This document shows, one piece after another, positions 60,201 to 64,000 of a stretch of DNA of 64,000 nucleotides. The DNA lies in the NCBI RefSeq assembly GCF_036370855.1, contig NC_088102.1, positions 21,991,001 to 22,055,000 of the forward strand. The letters run 5' to 3'. Position 1 is the stretch's first letter. Every line of letters starts with the position of its first letter. The position numbers were made by a program, and so were the translations under genes. The notes under the pieces were generated by a model that saw only the letters and a list, made by a program, of their open reading frames with translations, did not search any database and had not been told where the DNA came from. Origin of the DNA: Dromaius novaehollandiae (taxonomy: Eukaryota > Chordata > Aves > Casuariiformes > Dromaiidae).

Positions 60201-63200
60201 ACATAGAAGGGAGAATGAGCTCAGGAGTAATTAAGTAGCACTAAATTTTGGTAAATACCCTGCCCATTAATTTTCCTAGCACAAGGACAAGGGAAAATTC
60301 ATGAGATTTCATAACAAAGTATATTATTTTGTTTTATAGTCTCCCGTAATGATCTACAGGTTGCAGATCGGGAGAGATGAGATGTTATGACTCAGAATGT
60401 GTAAATTTTGACTGCCATGCCACTGTGATAATAAGCAGCAGTTAATGCTGACCAATTTCATGAATGGCTCAAGCACTCTCCACTGCTGGTTGTTGCAATT
60501 CAGCATATTTTTCTACTTACAGTGAAAGTTAAAAATAACAGAGGCCTAATTAGATTCCCATATTAACCATTGATTTTTTTGTGAGATAATAAGATTGTCA
60601 TTTTCTAGGCCTAGAGGATAAATTGTCTTTATTCAAATATTTTTGAAAATGACTCTCTCCAGTCTCAAATGGGAGTCGTTAGTGGGTCAGCAGGAGCATG
60701 AGGTGTGAGGAAAAGATGTAGTTAGGATTCAAATTGTTAAAGCTTATGTAAAAATAAAAAGGAAAAGATCTCATCTGATATCTTTGCATGCACTTTTATT
60801 CCTCTATGCAAGTTATGACAAAAAACTATTTTTAAAATGAGTTCCCTTTGGTTCACAGTGGATTTTCATATTTCAGGACCAATAGTATCTAGAGTAACTG
60901 GCACAAATATTTTGTTAGGATTCTTTTCATTCACCAGTACATACAGTCTTAATATATAAGTTCTTAATATGCAAGTATATCAATATTCCTGAATGTGCAG
61001 TCAGAATCAAAGTGATCTGGACTTGGGGACCTTTTCTGTTATGAAAAGGATCTATTTCTGATCACACACAGAGGTGCTGTTATCTTCATTACAAGAGGTA
61101 ATTATACTTCATGTGTTCTGCTTTCTGGATTGGCTCTCGTTTCTTATCATTGCGCTTGTAGAAAATGCTAGGGAAGAACAGATTACAGCTAATTTACAAT
61201 TGCTTTTCAGAATATGCAGGGATTGTTTCTCTCCAGTCTATTATTATCTGGAAATTCTGCTAGAAAAATAAAACATTCCTCATTTGGTTAGCCTGTACTA
61301 AAGAAGTATTTTAAAACCTCATATCTTCAGGTATGATAACTACCCAGCCTCTGCACTGCTGTAAATTAAAAAGTTACACACAACATGACTTTGATATATA
61401 CTTTAGTATATATACCATAAACTTTTACCTTTACACTGGGAACAAAAGAGAATTCAATAAAATCTATAAAATGGTCAGTGGGAGTGAGGATATTGAGAGT
61501 TTATCCCTGGCTTTCAGCTGACTAGGTCAACTAATCTGACTTTGTATCTCTCAGACATTTATACTTATGTGATCAGTATTAACAACAGCTACAAAATGAG
61601 GAATCCTCCAGGGGTTATACCAACAAGCTCTCTGGGCAAACCAGGAACATGTAAATGTGGATAGATTGTTTCAACTGTCTGTTACAACAAAGCATACTTT
61701 AATCCATCAGGTTCGGGATACGTCTGGAGATAAGAACTCAATCCCGTTTGCCATGAAAAAGTCCTGAAACCCTGATAACACACATTTGACTTCCTAAATA
61801 TTCATTCACAGATTTTTTTTCTGAGAACAAACTACTCTTTTTTTATGAGTTTTGAGCATATGTTCATGTAAATATGTTCAAATTTGTAAAATATCCTGAA
61901 AGCTTAAATATATTTTCTAACTTCTGCATGCAGAAGCAACCACTGAATCACTAATCAGATACGTATGGAAAGTCACAGGGCTCAGCAGGCAGGTACATCT
62001 AAATAGTAGATAGTAAAATACCATAAGATTACAAACTATAATAGAAGATAGTAAACTATCATATCCTGTTTAGGCCTAAAGAAGAGGACCTCAAATCTCG
62101 TCATTTAACCTTTACACTCATTTTGTTCCAACTCCCTTGACTCTCCTCCTTGTGAATATGTGATTTTCGCAACTACTGTAATGCTTTATCTGAATACTCA
62201 CACACAAAAAAAGCAGAGAGTGAGGTGGTGACTTCCCAATGTAGCAGGTCACAGGAGATCATCACGTGCAAAATACTAGCCTTGCAGACAGCAGGGGGAA
62301 TTCTCATGAGAAGGCCTAATGCTTTTCACTGAAATAATTCATTAGATTTATAAACTTTATGACTGTAGAGAAAACTTTGAAAATACAAAACATAAAAAGA
62401 GGTCCATTTTTAGTAAGAGACATATACTACATTACAGTTTTCAGGCCAAACTTGTGCTGAAAAGGTGCAGAACTGTTGCATGTGTTGTTATGAACTGGCT
62501 CAATGGAACAAATAGTACCAGCCTGGACAGAAAGACAGAGATTTCTTTCTCCTGGTAGCCTGGCATACTCCCCTCTTTGATCCCTCTTTGAGATGGCAAA
62601 TATACTGCTCCTCAACAAGGTGATTATAAGGGTACAATTTAGCCTTAAAATGTTCCACCAATTGGCTTCAGCTGAGCTCTCTATTACTCAGGTCTCCAAA
62701 TAATTAAATATGTGCAAGCTCAAGGAAACAAGAAGGCAGGAATGAAGCCTAATTTCAGAAACTGTACAGCAATTCAAAGCTGCTGATCTTCACTTAAAGT
62801 AAAATTATTACATTTAAACTGTTACATGTTTGTCTACTTCATAGCAGAAATGAAAGTCCAAATATGACTTTGAAGTTCAGCTGATAAATTATCTACAGTC
62901 TCTGGAAAACTACCATAGTGCAGCTGGTTGACTGTGTATTCACGCTCTATTTGAGACAATAAGAAAATTGTAGCCATCTGCATATTTCTGTGTCTTATGG
63001 TGTGTATGTGTGTGTACTGGCTTAGTTAATATTCTCACAGTTCTACTGGAGATTCACTTGACATGAAAAAAATTCAGACTGATGTTTTTGCCTGTCATAT
63101 TACTTACACTATGTCAAATACATATAAAGCATCTCCTCAGTGAAGGCTCAGTATTGTGCTATCCACTTCTTCAGCAGCATGAAATTCATTGGACCACCAC

Positions 63201-64000
63201 AAGATTCATTGGTGTGATTATGTCAGAAGAGTTTGTGGTATCTAAAGAAAACCTATGTTTTTATTTATATTAATGGGCTTCTTACTCTTAACTAAAACCA
63301 GCACGCATTAAATGCTTGCACTGTGCTTCAAATCTGCCTCAGCTGGTACCAGCTAATGGCTCATCTCAGAAATGTATAGCACTATACACACGGGCATTGC
63401 CATGGGCTTATGCACCCTTCTGTGGTAAATTCTTTATTTTCTTCTGAATATTGTCACTGTCTAGCTTGAAATAGAGAGGATGTATTTCCACCTTCTGAAT
63501 GCATTTTTGCTTTTCCTCTTCCAATTCAAAAACGTATTTTCTCAATAAAATAGGAAATCACATCACACTGGGAGTTAGGGACTATAATTCATGACTCACC
63601 AGCTTAATCTCCTGTTTACAAAAGCTTCTCAGTGCAGATGATCTGTGGAGCATGCCAAGCCTCCAAGACAGATTTCACAAAACAGGCAGTGCAAAACTAA
63701 ATTGTTATAGTAAAATTAACTGTGCTTGTGTAGGAAAACAAAATCATCATACGCTCTTTTTGCAAAGAGAAGCAATATGCTTACTTCTTCCGGTGCTACA
63801 GGTATGAGGGCTATCTAATATAAGAGAACATCTTTGCACTGAAAAAATGAGCTGGAAGATTCAGTCATGGAGAGTCTTTGATGGATACTGTAAAACTTCT
63901 TGAAAAAGTACCTCTTTGCCACTAGTATTGCTATTTTTTCCAGCATCAGTTAGTACGCGTTTTAGGTGTGGATGTGTGAAGAAGTTACTGCACAGCAGCC
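57296..64000. other. Unique AT-rich non-coding DNA to the window end
   Basis: The first 400 bp hold a CpG-bearing patch with a 72-residue plus frame (57470-57688), discussed as a finding. A faint MIR-like phrase (TTATTTAACAGACAGTGAAGCTGA) near 59068-59090 is too weak to call. Short TG runs occur near 59317 and 63000. No recognisable gene, repeat family or RNA gene is seen. Confidence 0.5.

Noticed and set aside
1..64000. CRISPR array, prokaryotic operon or endogenous retrovirus
   Set aside because: No regularly spaced repeats, no operon-like gene spacing or ribosome binding sites, and no LTR pairs or retroviral reading frames were seen; the CR1 and MIR relics show a vertebrate genome.

Overview
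This window looks like vertebrate, most likely avian, non-coding nuclear DNA. It is AT-rich throughout and poor in CpG, with no CpG island. I found no operon-like gene packing and no open reading frame that I can recognise as a protein. The best taxonomic evidence is four truncated CR1 LINE 3' fragments (about 1011-1250, 18631-19052, 33864-34024 and 44185-44525). Their wording is typical of bird CR1 tails, but crocodilians and turtles carry relatives of the same family. Several old, eroded MIR/CORE-SINE-like fragments are also present, the best near 12795-13045, 10332-10515 and 49741-49885. Low interspersed-repeat density, no L1 or Alu-like elements and no recognisable LTR element fit a bird genome. 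The species cannot be named from this sequence.

Layout. 1-10 kb: a pyrimidine-rich tract (224-475), a CR1 relic, two eroded MIR-like relics, otherwise unique sequence. 10-14 kb: the densest repeat zone, with a minus-strand MIR-like element, an A-rich tract, two copies of an unidentified ~113-bp repeat about 2.1 kb apart, and a near full-length MIR between them. 14-31 kb: mostly unique DNA with a perfect 11-bp hairpin (14185-14210), a conserved-element-like stretch (15640-16040) and one longer CR1. 31-38 kb: the most regulatory-looking part, with AT-rich stretches dense in homeodomain, POU-octamer and RUNX-like motifs, plus a CR1 relic next to a 44-bp tandem duplication. 38-53 kb: simple repeats (T33, A26/GAAA, CAA, AT, CA, AAAG), a CR1, a MIR and another possible conserved element (48820-49140). 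53-64 kb: essentially unique DNA apart from a palindrome cluster near 57.27 kb and one weak MIR-like match.

No protein-coding gene, rRNA, tRNA, CRISPR array or intact mobile element is supported. The simplest reading is an intergenic gene desert or part of a long intron. If the window has a function, it is probably cis-regulatory. I found no convincing undescribed multi-gene system. The observations most worth following are the candidate conserved non-coding elements, the inverted RUNX-like pair at 33004-33038 and the unidentified repeat pair at 11.2/13.3 kb. All regulatory readings are inferences from base patterns and need alignment or functional data to confirm.
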